The notes under the pieces were generated by a model. That model saw only the letters and a list, made by a program, of their open reading frames with translations. It ran no database searches and was not told the origin of the DNA. Of a stretch of DNA of 16,747 bases, positions 1 to 7,647 are shown piece after piece. Made by a program: the position numbers and the translations under genes. The DNA is from Candidatus Nomurabacteria bacterium RIFCSPLOWO2_01_FULL_36_10b (lineage in GTDB: Bacteria; Patescibacteriota; Minisyncoccia; Phycocordibacterales; UBA1006): the NCBI GenBank assembly GCA_001785725.1, contig MFUQ01000018.1:21213-37959 (forward strand), in the 5' to 3' direction. Within the stretch, counting starts at the first letter, position 1. The number at the start of each line of letters is the position of its first letter.

Positions 1-2
1 TA

Positions 3-377
3 CGAAGAACTAATCATGCTCGTGGTGTTGGGATAGAAACATTTGAAACTCTAGAAGAGAGGGCACATCCAAAAGAGCAACGTGGAATTCAATTCACAAT
101 TAACGAAACAACAAAAACTCTTGAAAAGAAAGAGAAGCAAATTGAACGAGTAAAAAACGCGCTACGCCCAGAAGACCATATTGATGATATTGTGCTAATA
201 TCATTTCCTCGTGATGAAATTATGAAAGCATATGAAAAGTGGCAAAGAAAAGGACAACCAACTGGTGGTCCAACTGCTTTTCTAGAGGACTATATAAAAA
301 TTGATCTTCTATCAAATGTATTGAAAGGATATATAGATGAAAAAACTTTAAGCGAATATATTATGAAGATATATTAA
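3..377 (+). CDS. 3' end of an unrecognised protein (partial, 5' end outside window)
   Basis: An open frame runs from the window edge to the TAA at 375-377, giving 124 visible residues. A GTG at 192 could be read as a start, but the frame stays open with coding-like composition upstream (for example NHARGVGIETFETLEERAHP), so this is the C-terminal part of a longer protein. The visible part is hydrophilic. It has a Lys/Glu-rich, probably coiled helix around residues 41-55 and a more globular end containing FPRDEIMKAYEKWQRKG. No signal peptide or membrane segment is visible. I do not recognise the family. The gene ends 8 bases before a perfect hairpin terminator and converges on the isochorismatase-like gene. 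Confidence 0.7.
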   Translation, partial: RRTNHARGVGIETFETLEERAHPKEQRGIQFTINETTKTLEKKEKQIERVKNALRPEDHIDDIVLISFPRDEIMKAYEKWQRKGQPTGGPTAFLEDYIKIDLLSNVLKGYIDEKTLSEYIMKIY

Positions 378-384
378 ATAACAC

Positions 385-417
385 AAAAATCCGCCTCGTC
401 AGACGAGGCGGATTTTT
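385..417. terminator. Bidirectional intrinsic terminator
   Basis: A perfect 16-bp inverted repeat (arms 385-400 and 402-417) has a GC core, CCGCCTCGTC, and a one-base loop. An A-run on the left and a T-run on the right give a U-tract on either strand. It sits between the convergent stops at 377 and 419, so it can end both transcripts. Confidence 0.9.
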
Positions 418-418
418 A

Positions 419-1030
419 TTATGAATTTTCTTTGAGTCTTTCTTTCATCTCTTCCCACAAAATTGTTTCAGCCCACCAACGAAGAGCTGATTTCTCAAGA
501 ACAGCTTTTTTATCTTCTTCATTACCGTTAGCATGATCAACAGCTTCATATATAATAATGGGTTCATACCCACGCCAACGAAATTCTTGTACTGTACATA
601 GTACGCAACAATCAATTGTAAGACCAAATACAACTGGTCGTACTTCACTAGGTTTACCTATATTTCTTTCTACCCATATACCGAAAGCATTTGAATCAGG
701 GAAAGGAAGTCCAGGTTTTTTATTCCCATCTCCTCCGTTATCTCTTATCCATATAGGCGAATTCATGTTCTTTACCCACAGTGATTTTTGCAATTCTGCC
801 GGCATTACTGATTCGTAACCCCATGTTCCAGGATGACACATATCACCAGAATCTCCAGGACGTGGCTGGCGATAATCAGAAATAATTTCATTCACTTTAA
901 TATTATTTAAAATAAAGTATGGGAAAATATACTTCTTCATGAAATCAATTGATGGCTTGTGACTATAGGACTTTCCACCTTCTGTGGCAAAATCATTTTG
1001 TATATCAACGGCGATAAAAGAATACTTCAT
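419..1030 (-). CDS. Isochorismatase/nicotinamidase-like cysteine hydrolase
   Basis: 203 residues, the usual size for this hydrolase superfamily, predicted cytoplasmic. The N-terminal strand FIAVDIQNDF supplies the conserved Asp (D9). CHPGTWGYES (65-74) matches the family's GTWG segment. GLTIDCCVLCT (136-146) is the nucleophile region, with C142 the best candidate for the catalytic cysteine (family form D-x-C-V). I cannot assign the third catalytic residue, the lysine, with certainty. Family members hydrolyse nicotinamide, isochorismate or related amides and ethers. The substrate here cannot be read; a nicotinamidase (PncA-like) role in NAD salvage is one option. The ATG lies 9 bases from a TATAAT box and has no Shine-Dalgarno sequence, so the transcript is probably leaderless. 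It is a single-gene unit convergent with the gene to its left. Confidence 0.85.
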   Translation of the reverse strand: MKYSFIAVDIQNDFATEGGKSYSHKPSIDFMKKYIFPYFILNNIKVNEIISDYRQPRPGDSGDMCHPGTWGYESVMPAELQKSLWVKNMNSPIWIRDNGGDGNKKPGLPFPDSNAFGIWVERNIGKPSEVRPVVFGLTIDCCVLCTVQEFRWRGYEPIIIYEAVDHANGNEEDKKAVLEKSALRWWAETILWEEMKERLKENS

Positions 1031-1038
1031 ATATGTTT

Positions 1039-1067
1039 ATTATAGCGGTCCCACGACTTTTCCACAA
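1039..1067 (-). promoter_or_regulatory. Sigma70-type promoter of the isochorismatase-like gene
   Basis: On the minus strand, TTGTGG (1067-1062), a 17-base spacer and a perfect TATAAT (1044-1039). The expected start of transcription falls at or next to the ATG at 1030, so little or no 5' leader is expected. Confidence 0.65.
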
Positions 1068-1078
1068 CCTTTAGAAAA

Positions 1079-1107
1079 TTGACTTATAAAATTTAAAATG
1101 CTATATA
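1079..1107 (+). promoter_or_regulatory. Plus-strand promoter pointing into the 3' end of the NYN gene
   Basis: TTGACT (1079-1084), 17 bases, TATATA (1102-1107). No plus-strand gene follows. A possible short transcript would start near 1114 and meet a weak hairpin (AAGACCC at about 1125-1131 against GGGTTTT at about 1155-1161) followed by a T-rich run. It would be antisense to the last codons of the NYN-domain gene. The motif match is direct; activity is inferred and AT-rich DNA yields such matches by chance. Confidence 0.35.
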
Positions 1108-1132
1108 TAAGGTATTCTTACGAAAAAGACCC

Positions 1133-1654
1133 TTATGCGGTTCTGTCCACATCGGGGGTTTTTTCTTTTTCTAATACTGTTTGTTGGTCAGTAATATATG
1201 CGATTCGTGCGCCTGTTCTTTTTAGAAGTATTGAACATTTTTTTGTATTATAAGGTGAAAGTATAATTTCCATTTTATTCCTCATAATAAGAAATGTTAT
1301 CAACGGAGCATAGTCACCATCACTTGAAACAAGAACAACGTTATCAAACCTATTCTCATATGCATCTTGCATAGCTCTCACTACTATATCAGTATCACAG
1401 TTACCTTTTATATTCCCAAGTTTGCTATAAACTACTTCTTTGAAAATAAGTATATACCCACATGATTTTAAATATGAATATAAACTTTTGAACTCAGGTA
1501 CCATACCAAGAAAGATGTACGCTTGTTTTACAGAATATTTATCAAAAAGCCATATCCGAAATCGAGCATAATCAAAATCCCAACCAAGATATTGAGATGC
1601 TTTATGGAGATTCGCTCCATCAATATATGCAACATTTCTTTTATGAGAATTCAT
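1133..1654 (-). CDS. NYN-domain (LabA/DUF88-like) PIN-fold protein
   Basis: 173 residues from the ATG at 1654. The frame extends upstream to an ATG at 1717, but that stretch contains -10-like boxes (minus-strand TATACT/TATAGT at 1689-1699), and the NYN fold normally begins right at the N-terminus, as here (NVAYIDGANL, 7-16). The acidic residues expected of this PIN-like nuclease superfamily are present: D12 in IDGAN, D87/D89 in GNCDTDI, and D112/D114 in VSSDGDYAPLI. Members are predicted metal-dependent RNases; target unknown. It stands alone between the isochorismatase-like gene and lysS. The C-terminal tail (LEKEKTPDVDRTA) is short and charged. Confidence 0.85.
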   Translation of the reverse strand: MNSHKRNVAYIDGANLHKASQYLGWDFDYARFRIWLFDKYSVKQAYIFLGMVPEFKSLYSYLKSCGYILIFKEVVYSKLGNIKGNCDTDIVVRAMQDAYENRFDNVVLVSSDGDYAPLITFLIMRNKMEIILSPYNTKKCSILLKRTGARIAYITDQQTVLEKEKTPDVDRTA

Positions 1655-1754
1655 AAACGCAAAATCACAGTCTTCATACTGTAAATGCAGTATACTATAT
1701 TGCCATAATAAAATCATTAATCAAGAATATTAAATTATGATGATTAATCATGAA

Positions 1755-3218
1755 TTATTCTTTCCTTCTTGGTCTCATAAGCGGAAATAATATTGTTTCG
1801 CGAATAGGTTTATCAACTAGAAATGCAAAAAGACGGTCACCGACACCGAAACCGCATGTTGGTGGCATTCCATGTTCTAACATTTCAACAAACTCTTGAT
1901 CTGGCATCATAGCCTCTTCGTCGCCCGCTTCAATAAGTTTTCGTTGTTCTTCAAAGCGAGCATTCTGGTCAATTGGGTCATTTAATTCAGAATAACCTTT
2001 CCCTACTTCACTTCCTCCAATAACAACATTAAAACATTGCGCTTGTAACTGATTCTTTGTGTCACGTTTCGCAAGTGGCATAACAAGAGTTGGATATTGT
2101 GTAACAAATACTGGACCAGAAATCTGTTTACGACAGTACTTCCAGAGAGTATCCATAAGCCGTTCGCGATTTGTTCCATTGTACGTAACCCCAAGTTCTT
2201 CTAATTTGGTGCTCATCTCTTTATCTGTTGAATTAAGAACATCAATGCCTGTTTGCTTTTTAATTTCTTCTACATACTCAATTGTTTCCCATTTATCAGA
2301 CAAATCAAATGTATGACCACGTGTTGTAAATTTAGTTGTACCAAAAACTTCTTTAGCAAGTGTAATATAAAGATCGCGTACAAGTTTCATCCCATCTTCA
2401 TAATTAGCATATGCCATATAGAATTCCATATTCGTGAACTCTTGCAAGTGATCAGGACTTGATCCTTCGTTACGATATACGCGCCCTATTTCAAATGTTT
2501 TAGGAAATCCAGCGGACATAAGTCTCTTCTGCCACAATTCCCCAACCGATATACGCATATACACATCCATATCAAAATCATTATGATGAGTAATAAATGG
2601 ACGTGCCTCTGCACCACCAGTAGTTACTTCAAGTGTTGGTGTTTCAACTTCCATAAATCCTGCATCTTCAAAAAATCGTCGCATTGTACGCCAAAACTTT
2701 GTCTTTTTTTCAAAAATATCACGTAACTCTTGATTCATTAATATATCAAGGTAGCGCTTGCGATATCTTTCATCATCGTCAGCAAGACCATGCCATTTGT
2801 CAGGTAATGGTTGTATTGCTTTTGTTAATATTGTCCATCCAGTAACTTCTATACTTTGTTCTCCGCGTTGTGTAGTAAAAAATGTGCCAGTTACTTCTAT
2901 AAAGTCCCCAATATCAATACATTCTTGAAAAAGTGAAAATGCTTGCTCCGCAAGAGAATCCTCCTTGATAACAGCCTGGAGAGTTCCTGACCCATCATAA
3001 AGAGGGATAAAAAGAATCGCTCCTTGACCACGGATAGCCATAGCACGTCCAGCAATTGTTACTATTTCTTTTGAAGAACTTAGTGCTTCAAAATTATTTT
3101 GAATTTCAGATAACGTGTGAGTACGACTTGAACGCGACGCAAATGGATCCATTCCAGCATCGCGAAGTTTTTTCATTTTATCAATGCGCACTGAGCGCAA
3201 TTCTTCTAGTGAAGCCAT
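1755..3218 (-). CDS. lysS: Lysyl-tRNA synthetase, class II
   Basis: Charges tRNA-Lys with lysine in the cytoplasm. 487 residues from the ATG at 3218, normal length for bacterial LysRS. An in-frame ATG at 3290 would add 24 residues encoded by a hairpin-rich leader; MASLEELRSVRIDKMKKL is the more family-like N-terminus. Order of parts: helix, OB-fold anticodon-binding domain (about 54-130), then the class II core. Motif 1 region: FMEVETPTLEVTTGGAEARPF with THHN. Motif 2: GRVYRNEGSSPDHLQEFTNMEF (about 245-266). Motif 3: GFGVGDRLFAFLVDKPIRETILFP (from about 456). All are intact, so it should be active. It lies 80 bases downstream of greA on the same strand; the gap holds two related hairpins that may control it. 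Confidence 0.97.
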   Translation of the reverse strand: MASLEELRSVRIDKMKKLRDAGMDPFASRSSRTHTLSEIQNNFEALSSSKEIVTIAGRAMAIRGQGAILFIPLYDGSGTLQAVIKEDSLAEQAFSLFQECIDIGDFIEVTGTFFTTQRGEQSIEVTGWTILTKAIQPLPDKWHGLADDDERYRKRYLDILMNQELRDIFEKKTKFWRTMRRFFEDAGFMEVETPTLEVTTGGAEARPFITHHNDFDMDVYMRISVGELWQKRLMSAGFPKTFEIGRVYRNEGSSPDHLQEFTNMEFYMAYANYEDGMKLVRDLYITLAKEVFGTTKFTTRGHTFDLSDKWETIEYVEEIKKQTGIDVLNSTDKEMSTKLEELGVTYNGTNRERLMDTLWKYCRKQISGPVFVTQYPTLVMPLAKRDTKNQLQAQCFNVVIGGSEVGKGYSELNDPIDQNARFEEQRKLIEAGDEEAMMPDQEFVEMLEHGMPPTCGFGVGDRLFAFLVDKPIRETILFPLMRPRRKE

Positions 3219-3230
3219 ATTTTTATGTAA

Positions 3231-3287
3231 TACTCTCGCGAAACGAGAGTATACCTTAATCATTATAACACTCTCGCTCCGTGAGAG
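3231..3287 (-). promoter_or_regulatory. lysS leader with two competing hairpins
   Basis: Hairpin A: arms 3231-3238 and 3244-3251 (TACTCTCG/CGAGAGTA, 5-base loop). Hairpin B: arms 3271-3276 and 3282-3287 (CTCTCG/TGAGAG). The inner arms of A and B are also perfectly complementary: CGAGAGT at 3244-3250 against ACTCTCG at 3270-3276. A third, mutually exclusive fold is therefore possible. Minus-strand TATAAT (3267-3262) and TATACT (3253-3248) boxes lie in the same stretch, without good -35 boxes. No U-tract follows either hairpin, so transcription termination is not obvious. Confidence 0.5.
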
Positions 3288-3298
3288 CATGCTTTTAG

Positions 3299-3760
3299 TT
3301 ATTCGACGTTAGTAATTTCATATTTAATCTCGCCTTTTGGTGACATAACTTCAATAATATTACCAACTGACTTGCCAATAACAGCCCTCCCTAGTGGCGA
3401 CGTTGACGCAATTTTGCCATTAGCAAAATCAGCTTCGGCAGGACCAACAAGTAGAAATTCTTTTTCTTCATCAGCGCCAACTTTTTTTACTGAAAAATGC
3501 GAAGCTAAATCAATAGTACCATTATCAGATTTCTCAACAACACGCGAAAATTTAAGGAGTTCTTCAATTTCGCGAATACGTGATTCATTACGTCCTTGTT
3601 CATCACGTGTAACATGATATTCAGCATTTTCTTTTAAATCTCCTAATTCCCTAGCGGCTTTTAACTTATCTAAAATTGTTGGTCTTATTACAGATTTTCT
3701 TTCTATTAATTCAATCTCAAGCTCGCTCTTTTTTGCTTGTGTCATATGATACTCTGGCAT
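3299..3760 (-). CDS. greA: Transcription elongation factor GreA
   Basis: Rescues backtracked RNA polymerase by stimulating transcript cleavage through the secondary channel. 153 residues from the ATG at 3760 (MPEYHMTQAKKSELEIEL). An ATG at 3841 lies inside the upstream gene and before the promoter; a later ATG at 3745 is also possible. The N-terminal coiled coil (about 8-75) carries the tip GDLKENAEY (40-48), whose acidic residues D41 and E44 are the functional ones in GreA. The FKBP-like C-terminal domain (about 80-153) contains SPLGRAVIGKSVGN. A promoter inside the end of the PBP gene puts the transcription start at the ATG itself. Same direction as, and upstream of, lysS. Confidence 0.95.
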   Translation of the reverse strand: MPEYHMTQAKKSELEIELIERKSVIRPTILDKLKAARELGDLKENAEYHVTRDEQGRNESRIREIEELLKFSRVVEKSDNGTIDLASHFSVKKVGADEEKEFLLVGPAEADFANGKIASTSPLGRAVIGKSVGNIIEVMSPKGEIKYEITNVE

Positions 3761-3766
3761 ATATAT

Positions 3767-3794
3767 ATTGTAACGAAAAGAGAAATTAAGGCAA
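3767..3794 (-). promoter_or_regulatory. greA promoter, leaderless geometry
   Basis: Minus-strand TTGCCT (3794-3789), 16 bases, TACAAT (3772-3767). The -35 box lies in the last codons of the upstream PBP gene. Seven bases separate the end of the -10 box from the A of the greA ATG at 3760, so the expected mRNA starts at the start codon. Confidence 0.6.
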
Positions 3795-5459
3795 TACTGC
3801 CAATATATCAAACATATGTCGTATTGCCCATGATGCCCCAACTATCCCAACTGATGGACCTTTTTCCATAACAACAGTAAAAGCATACTGCGGGTCCTCA
3901 TATGGGTAAAATCCTATTACCCAAGAATTTACTTGATTGCGTAATGCTCCAACCTGCGCTGTACCAGTTTTTGCAGCAATATGTGGGTTAGAAATATTAA
4001 GTACTGTTGCCGTACCACCAGTAACGGTCTTACGCATACCTTCACGCACAATATTATAATTGTTAGGATTAATTCCAGAAATAATTTGCGATACTGTGGT
4101 TTCCCCTGCAATAATATGAGGGATTAATAAAATACCGCCATTTGCAATTGCTGAAGTAGCTCTGACCATTTGTATAGGAGTAACTTGGAAACCGAATTGC
4201 CCAATCGCTGTGATATACGTATCGCCAAGACGCCATGGTTCATTAAAAACCTTTTTTTTCCATTTTGGGCTAGGAATCGTTCCATCAGCTTCATGAGGAA
4301 AAATACTTTTAGTTGAGGAACCAATTTCAAAAAGTTCTACGTATTTATTTAATACATCAATACCAATTCCCTTTTGACCGCGATATCCTCCGACAATAGC
4401 GTAAAAAAAAGTATTTACAGAATTTGCTAACGCATCTTTCACGCCCACAACCCCATGCCCATCTGATTTCCAATCACGATAAATTGATGGCTTGTTTTTA
4501 TCATATGGATTAGGAACTTCTATTTGCCCAGTACTTAAAATAGTTGTCCATTCATTAATCGCTTCCTCTTGAAGAGCCGCTAGAGCAATAAATGGCTTTA
4601 TTATAGAGCCAGGAGTATATAAACCTGAAATAGCGCGATTAATAAAATATCCACTCTTACTTGTTAGATATTCTTTAATTCTAGTCGTATCTATACCTTC
4701 TGATAATATCATGGGATTATATTCTGGCACATTTGTAATAGCAATAATTTCTCCAGTATGAATATCCATTATAATTCCTGAACCAGCTTTGTAATCAAAT
4801 TGTTCAACCATATATTCAATACTTTCCGCGAGAGCGCTTTGTATACGAGAATCAATTGACAAAGTAATATTATCTCCTGGTTCTGGATTAATCATCCCAA
4901 CAACTGATGTGGAATTAGACCTAGCATCAGTTTCCTGTAAAATAGCTCCATGAATACCTTGCAATTGTTTATTAAAAATATGTTCAACTCCTTCACGACC
5001 AATTATGCTATCTTGCCAATAAATATTATTTGAATCTTTTTTAGGATAACTAATATATCCAAGCAAGTGCCCAAATCCTTCTTTGTTAATATATTCGCGT
5101 CGAGAAAAAGGCTCGCTATTCTCTGATTCTTCATTCCACGCAAGCTTAACATTAAAACGATCATAAATAATACCTCTCTCACTGAATAGTGTAATTCTAT
5201 TAACTCTGTTATTCTCTGCTAGTCGTGCATACTCATGTCCTTGAAAAACTTGCAAACGAATTAGTTGTACAAAAAATAAAAATAGAACAGTAATAACAAT
5301 AAGTCCGACTAAAATAAATATTCTCTTTGGAAGAGGGCGTTCAATAAAACCTTCTAATTGTTGTTCATCAAAAGAAGATACGTTTGAAGAATCAAGGAAA
5401 ATCTCATCTGGGCTAATCTCTGCGTGCTTAGCGTGTTTTGTAAAATATGACCTTCTCAT
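3786..5459 (-). CDS. mrdA: PBP2-type class B penicillin-binding protein (peptidoglycan transpeptidase)
   Basis: Cross-links peptidoglycan during wall elongation; membrane-anchored with the catalytic domain outside the cell. 557 residues, somewhat shorter than many PBP2s. A cytoplasmic tail (1-45) precedes one membrane helix (about 46-68). The dimerisation/pedestal region follows (NRITLFSERGIIYDRFN, IIGREGVEHIFNKQLQGIHG), then the transpeptidase. All three active-site motifs are present: S285-I-I-K288, S347-V-N349 and K497-T-G499. The ATG overlaps the TGA of the MreD-like gene (ATGA at 5456-5459), indicating translational coupling, as in rod-shape operons. FtsI is the alternative, but the MreD-like neighbour favours the PBP2/elongation role. 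Confidence 0.9.
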   Translation of the reverse strand: MRRSYFTKHAKHAEISPDEIFLDSSNVSSFDEQQLEGFIERPLPKRIFILVGLIVITVLFLFFVQLIRLQVFQGHEYARLAENNRVNRITLFSERGIIYDRFNVKLAWNEESENSEPFSRREYINKEGFGHLLGYISYPKKDSNNIYWQDSIIGREGVEHIFNKQLQGIHGAILQETDARSNSTSVVGMINPEPGDNITLSIDSRIQSALAESIEYMVEQFDYKAGSGIIMDIHTGEIIAITNVPEYNPMILSEGIDTTRIKEYLTSKSGYFINRAISGLYTPGSIIKPFIALAALQEEAINEWTTILSTGQIEVPNPYDKNKPSIYRDWKSDGHGVVGVKDALANSVNTFFYAIVGGYRGQKGIGIDVLNKYVELFEIGSSTKSIFPHEADGTIPSPKWKKKVFNEPWRLGDTYITAIGQFGFQVTPIQMVRATSAIANGGILLIPHIIAGETTVSQIISGINPNNYNIVREGMRKTVTGGTATVLNISNPHIAAKTGTAQVGALRNQVNSWVIGFYPYEDPQYAFTVVMEKGPSVGIVGASWAIRHMFDILAVLP

Positions 5460-5707
5460 ACAAACAAATATCTACGCATGACAAGACCAATAGCATATAG
5501 AGCCAAACCGATTACAAGATACCAGTGAGCAAATTCAAAACTATTTGATAAAAGAGCATCTAGCAAAGCACCTATTATAATACCTTCAACATATTGAGGA
5601 AATACGCAACTCCCAATAACAACTAATATTAGAAACACCCACCAAGGCAAAATCAGACCGAGCAGAAACACAGCAACAAAAGCAACGCATCTAGTAAGAA
5701 TTATCAT
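5456..5707 (-). CDS. Small MreD-like membrane protein
   Basis: 83 residues, almost wholly hydrophobic, with about three membrane helices (about 7-20, 22-35 and 62-77). The segment VEGIIIGALLDALLS resembles the G-x-x-x-G-x-x-x-D pattern of MreD. Its position directly before a PBP2, with a 4-base overlap, is the mreD slot of rod-shape clusters. Full MreD proteins are usually about 160 residues, so this would be about half size: a reduced MreD or an unrelated membrane partner. The function is inferred mainly from position and topology. A weak promoter (TTGATT-17-TAGAAA) again places transcription start at the ATG. Confidence 0.65.
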   Translation of the reverse strand: MIILTRCVAFVAVFLLGLILPWWVFLILVVIGSCVFPQYVEGIIIGALLDALLSNSFEFAHWYLVIGLALYAIGLVMRRYLFV

Positions 5708-5713
5708 ATATCA

Positions 5714-5742
5714 TTTCTACACTTTATTTACTATAAAATCAA
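5714..5742 (-). promoter_or_regulatory. Putative promoter of the MreD-like/PBP2 pair
   Basis: Minus-strand TTGATT (5742-5737), 17 bases, TAGAAA (5719-5714), 7 bases before the ATG at 5707. Both boxes match consensus at four of six positions, so this is weak alone. It follows the same geometry as other promoters in the window. Confidence 0.4.
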
Positions 5743-5761
5743 GCAACATGGCCTCCCCCAA

Positions 5762-5780
5762 CCCCCTCCAAAGGAGGGGG
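5762..5780. repeat. GC-rich palindrome (REP-like hairpin)
   Basis: Perfect 8-bp stem: CCCCCTCC (5762-5769), loop AAA, GGAGGGGG (5773-5780). It stands out in an AT-rich intergenic gap between pepF and the MreD-like gene. No U-tract follows on the minus strand, so it is not a classical terminator for pepF, though it could stabilise an RNA 3' end. Confidence 0.6.
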
Positions 5781-5822
5781 AAAGAAATAAGTGACATACA
5801 CACATTAATATTAAACTTACTT

Positions 5823-7580
5823 TCATACTGAGTGTGAAAGTTTCTCAAGATACTTAATATCTTGTTCAATACTTTTCAAACCATCTTCAAAAAACTTCGG
5901 GTTAGACGTATCAATACCAATACTTTTAAAAATCTCATAAGGGCTCTTTGATTTGCCAGCAGAAAGAAATTGCTCAACTTTTTTAATATATGTATTATCT
6001 TTCTTCCAATTCTCATACAAAACTCTACTAACTAATTGCCCAAATGCATATGAATATACATAAAAGAACGCGCGTATGTGTGACCATGTAACAAAATAGT
6101 ACCCATCGTCTTGAATTACATCAATAGCGCTACCAACGTATGACTTCAAGTGTTTCTGCATACACATTGCAATATCACTGGCAGATATTTGTCCTTTAGA
6201 ACGAATTTGTTTATGTAAATCAAGTTCAAAATTAAAACATGCAACTTGCCTAAAAATTGTTGATATATCATTAAGTAATTTATTATGAAGAAAGATAATT
6301 TTTTCCTTTTTTGATAATTTATTTTGGATACTATCAAGTACGGCTTGCTCAAAAAATGTACTTGCAACTTCTGCTGTAACTATTGTGTGCCCCCTATACC
6401 ATAGCGGTTGTTTTCTGCTTAATTCAGCATGGATAGCATGCCCCATTTCATGTGCCAAAGTTCCAACTGAATGTATATTGTCTGCATGATTCAAAAGTAA
6501 AAATGTTGGAAGTTCATTTGCCCCACAACAATATGCTCCGGATTTCTTGCCTTTCTTTGGGAAAACATCTATCTGACCATTTTTAAGAAAAGTATCAAAA
6601 ATATTTACGTAACGTTCTCCAATATTTAAAAAAGTTTCTCGTACTATATTTATAGACCTTGGAAACGTAAACTTTTCATTAATATTGCCAATTTGCGCCG
6701 AGCGATCTGCCATTGTTAATTTTTTCTGTTTTAAAAGACGCGCGTGTAATTTATAAAATCTATGACTTATTTTGAAATATTTAGTTACAATAGATACTAA
6801 AGCTTCAACTGTCTTTTCATCATGTTCATATCGTAAAACTGTCGCGCTGTATGGATTTTTATACCCCCTTCGCTCATCCATAATTTTTTTATAATTATAA
6901 ACAGCATTAACCTCTGCCCCAGCAAAATAACTGACTGACTTTAATTTTTTATTTAATTTTTTACTCAACTCTTGTCTTTCAATACGACCAACATCAGAAA
7001 TACGTCCCATAACTTGTGAAAGCGTTAGTGTTTTTCCTTTGTGAATAATGGATTGCTGAGTTAATAATTTTTCTTGCGCATCAACCCACATTGTGTAACT
7101 TGTTTGTGATAATAAACTTTTCAATTGCTCCTCTTGTTCTGTAAGATTATATTGGGACTCATCAAAAATATGTTTTAACATATATGAATACTTTTGCAAC
7201 GCTTTATGTTGAAGATATTTTTTCTGAGAACTCTTTGGTATCTTTGCTATTGCAAGGTCAAAAAATGTTAGCTTATTCGTTGCTACAGTAATTCGTTGCT
7301 CATACTGCGTCATGCGAGCAATCGCAACTTTATCATTTGAATTAGTGTCTGATCTAAGAGAAAAATATATTAGTGGCTTATTTGATTTTAATTTCTTTAT
7401 AACATCGTTAATATCATCAAGCGCTTGCGTAAGTGATTCCGGCGTTTTTATAAAATTAGATTTTTTATATTTTCTTTCAAATTTATCACAAACTTTTTCT
7501 ATACATTTCAAGTCCTTTTCAATTTCGGGGTCATTTTCATTTTTATACAAAAGCTCTAAATCCCAGTTTTGTTTGTACAT
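5823..7580 (-). CDS. pepF: Oligoendopeptidase F-like zinc metallopeptidase (M3 family)
   Basis: Degrades short peptides in the cytoplasm. 585 residues from the ATG at 7580 (MYKQNWDLELLYKNENDPEI), the typical PepF start and length. In-frame ATGs at 7598 and 7622 lie inside the promoter. The zinc site is H377-E-M-G-H381 within TLAHEMGHAIH, with the third ligand E404 in TAEVASTFFE at the usual spacing. The C-terminal substrate-binding segment SHIRAFFYVYSYAFGQLVS is also typical of M3. The frame is intact. Transcribed divergently from the LOG-family gene through overlapping promoters. It is likely to feed amino acids from peptides into a metabolism that also has a liv-type importer nearby (inference). 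Confidence 0.93.
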   Translation of the reverse strand: MYKQNWDLELLYKNENDPEIEKDLKCIEKVCDKFERKYKKSNFIKTPESLTQALDDINDVIKKLKSNKPLIYFSLRSDTNSNDKVAIARMTQYEQRITVATNKLTFFDLAIAKIPKSSQKKYLQHKALQKYSYMLKHIFDESQYNLTEQEEQLKSLLSQTSYTMWVDAQEKLLTQQSIIHKGKTLTLSQVMGRISDVGRIERQELSKKLNKKLKSVSYFAGAEVNAVYNYKKIMDERRGYKNPYSATVLRYEHDEKTVEALVSIVTKYFKISHRFYKLHARLLKQKKLTMADRSAQIGNINEKFTFPRSINIVRETFLNIGERYVNIFDTFLKNGQIDVFPKKGKKSGAYCCGANELPTFLLLNHADNIHSVGTLAHEMGHAIHAELSRKQPLWYRGHTIVTAEVASTFFEQAVLDSIQNKLSKKEKIIFLHNKLLNDISTIFRQVACFNFELDLHKQIRSKGQISASDIAMCMQKHLKSYVGSAIDVIQDDGYYFVTWSHIRAFFYVYSYAFGQLVSRVLYENWKKDNTYIKKVEQFLSAGKSKSPYEIFKSIGIDTSNPKFFEDGLKSIEQDIKYLEKLSHSV

Positions 7581-7588
7581 AGACCCCG

Positions 7589-7617
7589 ATTGTACCATGT
7601 GAAAATCAGTAGGACAA
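7589..7617 (-). promoter_or_regulatory. pepF promoter
   Basis: Minus-strand TTGTCC (7617-7612), 17 bases, TACAAT (7594-7589). Nine bases lie between the -10 end and the ATG at 7580, so the mRNA should be nearly leaderless. The -35 box overlaps that of the divergent promoter at 7611-7616. Confidence 0.6.
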
Positions 7618-7644
7618 TACATTAGAAATGAGCTATACTATACT
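7611..7644 (+). promoter_or_regulatory. Promoter of the LOG-family gene
   Basis: AGGACA (7611-7616), 17 bases, TATACT (7634-7639), with a second TATACT at 7639-7644. The ATG is at 7648, so the start of transcription falls within a few bases of the start codon. The -35 hexamer lies opposite the pepF -35 hexamer. Confidence 0.6.
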
Positions 7645-7647
7645 GAT

